Part shown: piece by piece, positions 43,258 to 44,975 of the stretch
Layout: every line of letters starts with the position of its first letter
Position numbering within the stretch: the first letter of the stretch is position 1
Source: Ignavibacteria bacterium
GTDB taxonomy: Bacteria; Bacteroidota; Ignavibacteria; Tepidaquicellales; OLB5
NCBI GenBank assembly: GCA_030835085.1
Contig: JAUQWQ010000171.1
Span: 1-44,975, forward strand
Length of the DNA stretch: 44,975 nt
Direction of reading: 5' to 3'
Position numbers and translations under genes: made by a program
Notes under the pieces: generated by a model
The model's input: only the letters and a program-made list of their open reading frames with translations
Told to the model about the DNA's origin: nothing
Database searches by the model: none

Positions 43258-44088
43258 ATGGGTAAAAGATCGGGTTACGTATGGGTACTGTTCATGCTGC
43301 TTACCATTCTGGTGATTGATGGCTATTACCAGGTGCAAAGCTCACCGGTGCCAATTTGGCAGACCCAATGGTTCTTCTGGCGCATGTGCGCCGTGCTGCT
43401 TATTGTACTTGGAGCCTTATTTTACTACTACATAGAAGCCTCAAAGAAAAAGAAAAAAGAGCTAGAAGAATTTAAAGAGAAGATTATTGAACAGCAGGAA
43501 TCAGAGTGGAAAGTAATTGCGGGTGAACTTCATGACAGCATAGGGCAGAACCTGAGCGCGATAAATATCTTCCTTCAGCAGGAATTAAAGAATTCGCATG
43601 AGCCTTCAAAAAAAGTAATAGATGCTTCATCGCTGGTAATGGAAACCGTTGATGAAGTCCGCAGAATATCGCAAAGGCTCTACCCCAAGCAAATTGAAAG
43701 ACTCGGGCTAACCGTTTCAATTGAAGCAATGATAGAACGCCTATCTTCAGCTTCGGGAATTAGCTTCACATGCAAAATTGATAATATTGATAACTTGCTA
43801 TCCCGTGAAAATGAAGTGCAGTATTTCAGGGTAGTACAGGAGCTTGTTAATAATATTATGAAACATTCCGGGGCTAAAAAAGTTACATTTAATGTAAGGA
43901 AATCCGTAATGTTTATAGTAACTGAAATAATTGATGATGGTGTGGGATTTGAAAATACTGACCCTGCGAAGCTGGGCTTTGGGCTGATAAACATTGATGA
44001 ACGGTTACGGATGATAAAAGCTGTGTATGAGTTCAGCTCAGAAAAAGGAAAAGGAACTAATTTTAAGATAACCGTTCCCATAAAATGA
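43258..44088 (+). CDS. membrane sensor histidine kinase, NarL/DesK type
   Basis: The 276-residue kinase has two transmembrane helices (about 7-21 and 38-58) flanking a short periplasmic loop, so little room exists for an external sensor domain. A coiled segment follows. The HisKA_3 H-box is ELHDSIGQNLSAIN with His92. The ATPase domain has QELVNNIMKHSGAKKV (N-box), DDGVGF (G1) and the later GFGLINIDERL and GKGTNFKI. It is followed after 3 bases by its response regulator. The signal is unknown. Confidence 0.93.
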   Translation: MGKRSGYVWVLFMLLTILVIDGYYQVQSSPVPIWQTQWFFWRMCAVLLIVLGALFYYYIEASKKKKKELEEFKEKIIEQQESEWKVIAGELHDSIGQNLSAINIFLQQELKNSHEPSKKVIDASSLVMETVDEVRRISQRLYPKQIERLGLTVSIEAMIERLSSASGISFTCKIDNIDNLLSRENEVQYFRVVQELVNNIMKHSGAKKVTFNVRKSVMFIVTEIIDDGVGFENTDPAKLGFGLINIDERLRMIKAVYEFSSEKGKGTNFKITVPIK

Positions 44089-44091
44089 TTT

Positions 44092-44733
44092 ATGGCAGAT
44101 AAAATAAAACTAATTATAGCAGATGACCATCATATTTTCCGCAAGGGAATATTGAGCATTGTATCAGAAGATGACGGCATTGAAATAACCGGCGAAGCGG
44201 CAAACGGCGATGATGCATTAAAACTGATTGAAGAAATGAATCCTGATATTGCGATACTTGATATTGATATGCCGGGTTTAAGCGGACTTGATGTTGCGAG
44301 GAAAGTGAAATCAGAAAAACTGCCCGTAAAAATTGTGATACTTACCATTCATAAAGATAAAGAATATTTTGATGAAGCATTAGAGCTTGATATAAAAGCA
44401 TATGTACTAAAGGAAAGTATCGCAAATGATCTGATAGACTGCATAAAACGGGTTGCGGCGGGTGAATATTATATCAGCTCGGCAATATCAGGTTACCTTG
44501 TCGAAAAAAATAAAACGGCACCAAAACAAACTGAGCTTGGTAAATTAACAAATGCTGAAAAGGAGATTTTAAAACTCATAGCGCAGAATAAGACCAGCGC
44601 GCAGATTGCTGATGAACTTTTCCGCAGTATAAGGACAATTGAGAACCATAGAAATAATATCTGCAATAAATTGGGCCTGAAGGGTCCGCATGCACTGCTT
44701 TTATACGCAATTCAGCATAAATCAGTATTTTAG
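44092..44733 (+). CDS. NarL/FixJ-type response regulator
   Basis: The 213-residue regulator has a receiver domain (Asp11, Asp12, phosphoacceptor Asp57 in ILDIDMPG, Lys in AYVLKES) and a C-terminal LuxR-type HTH (LTNAEKEILKLIAQNKTSAQIADELFRSIRTIENHRNNICNKL). It is the partner of the kinase 3 bases upstream. The target genes are unknown. After its TAG stop a CTAAGTA-GTTC-TACTTAG hairpin (44736-44753) is followed by the terminator. Confidence 0.95.
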   Translation: MADKIKLIIADDHHIFRKGILSIVSEDDGIEITGEAANGDDALKLIEEMNPDIAILDIDMPGLSGLDVARKVKSEKLPVKIVILTIHKDKEYFDEALELDIKAYVLKESIANDLIDCIKRVAAGEYYISSAISGYLVEKNKTAPKQTELGKLTNAEKEILKLIAQNKTSAQIADELFRSIRTIENHRNNICNKLGLKGPHALLLYAIQHKSVF

Positions 44734-44778
44734 CACTAAGTAGTTCTACTTAGAAAAACAGGTATAGCCCTCTATTTG

Positions 44779-44808
44779 AATAGCCTTCTGTAAAGGCTAT
44801 TTTTGTTT
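44779..44808 (+). terminator. terminator of the two-component operon
   Basis: AATAGCCTT (44779-44787) pairs with AAGGCTATT (44793-44801) with a 5-base loop, followed by TTTTGTTT. A weaker hairpin with loop GTTC lies just after the stop codon. Confidence 0.8.
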
Positions 44809-44829
44809 AATAATTACTGCTAAAATACC

Positions 44830-44975
44830 ATGAGAAAACAGAAAGACGTAAAATTTATAATCTACCAGGCGTTATACATATTTGTAGTATGTGTAATTGC
44901 CATCAAGGGCGCGAACCTTGATCTTACACAGGTGGTAGAAGATGACGGAAAACCGAAGGTTTTCCTCTCGCCGGA
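44830..44975 (+). CDS. membrane-anchored protein, N-terminal part only
   Basis: An open frame from ATG at 44830 runs off the right edge after 48 codons. It reads MRKQKDVKFIIYQALYIFVV and then CVIAIKGANLDLTQVVEDDG. A charged N-terminus and one transmembrane segment (about residues 9-26) suggest a type II membrane or exported protein. The piece is too short to name. Gliding-motility-like N-termini in this lineage look similar, but I do not claim it. Confidence 0.55.
   Translation, partial: MRKQKDVKFIIYQALYIFVVCVIAIKGANLDLTQVVEDDGKPKVFLSP

Noticed and set aside
1-44975. Prophage, integron or transposon
   Set aside because: No integrase, transposase, phage structural gene or flanking direct repeats are visible; gene content is metabolic and housekeeping.

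Overview
This is a 45 kb stretch of ordinary-looking chromosome, moderately AT-rich, from a Gram-negative bacterium that I infer to be a member of the Chlorobi/Ignavibacteria branch of the FCB group. The inference rests on these points: several Sec-exported beta-barrel-like proteins, TPR lipoproteins, an NrfHA ammonifying nitrite reductase, a helical SPYFN-type protein that I associate with this branch, and genes that mix clear Shine-Dalgarno sites with TTG starts. There is no transposase, integrase, phage gene, rRNA or CRISPR array. The only RNA gene I can support is a tRNA-Leu(UAA).

Region 1 (1-10.2 kb, all minus strand) is redox and anaerobic metabolism. It holds an alpha/beta hydrolase running off the left edge and an OsmC protein, the nrfH-nrfA nitrite reductase, a porin, a second OsmC protein behind an acetyl-CoA hydrolase/CoA-transferase, an exported barrel-like protein, and a sulfur module (SQR/FCSD-like flavoprotein, DsrC/TusE-like carrier, DsrE2-like protein). 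CRP/FNR-type dyads lie upstream of both nrfH and the sulfur module, which suggests shared control by oxygen or nitrogen oxides.

Region 2 (10.2-20.3 kb) is housekeeping and small-molecule metabolism: a phosphoesterase, a nitrilase, an S33-like exported hydrolase, dapD, a Tat-exported Rieske protein, proline dehydrogenase, a DUF2203 protein with leuS, and a CPBP membrane protease. The nitrilase and the S33 hydrolase share an almost identical 39-bp upstream element containing an inverted repeat.

Region 3 (20.3-26.5 kb) is the most unusual part. A minus-strand operon encodes a tiny ribbon-helix-helix regulator, a 970-residue secreted protein with a calcium-type repeat and a metzincin-like zinc site, and two small exported proteins of unknown function. 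Two direct repeats precede the regulator. A lineage-type helical protein is divergent from it.

Region 4 (26.6-32.8 kb) has a HAD phosphatase, purK-purE, two TPR lipoproteins, a small lipoprotein, and a two-gene unit for a 42-residue membrane protein and a 191-residue unknown.

Region 5 (33.1-45 kb) has a WYL regulator leading a DoxX/DUF2071/methyltransferase-like/membrane-protein operon, a TPMT-like methyltransferase, an exonuclease/GIY-YIG fusion, tRNA-Leu, a lone nuoJ overlapping trpS, a P-loop protein, a zinc-less MDR oxidoreductase and a NarL-type two-component pair. Two gene-free stretches over 300 bases (32809-33150 and 41707-42100) are packed with long palindromes that look like interspersed repeat elements.
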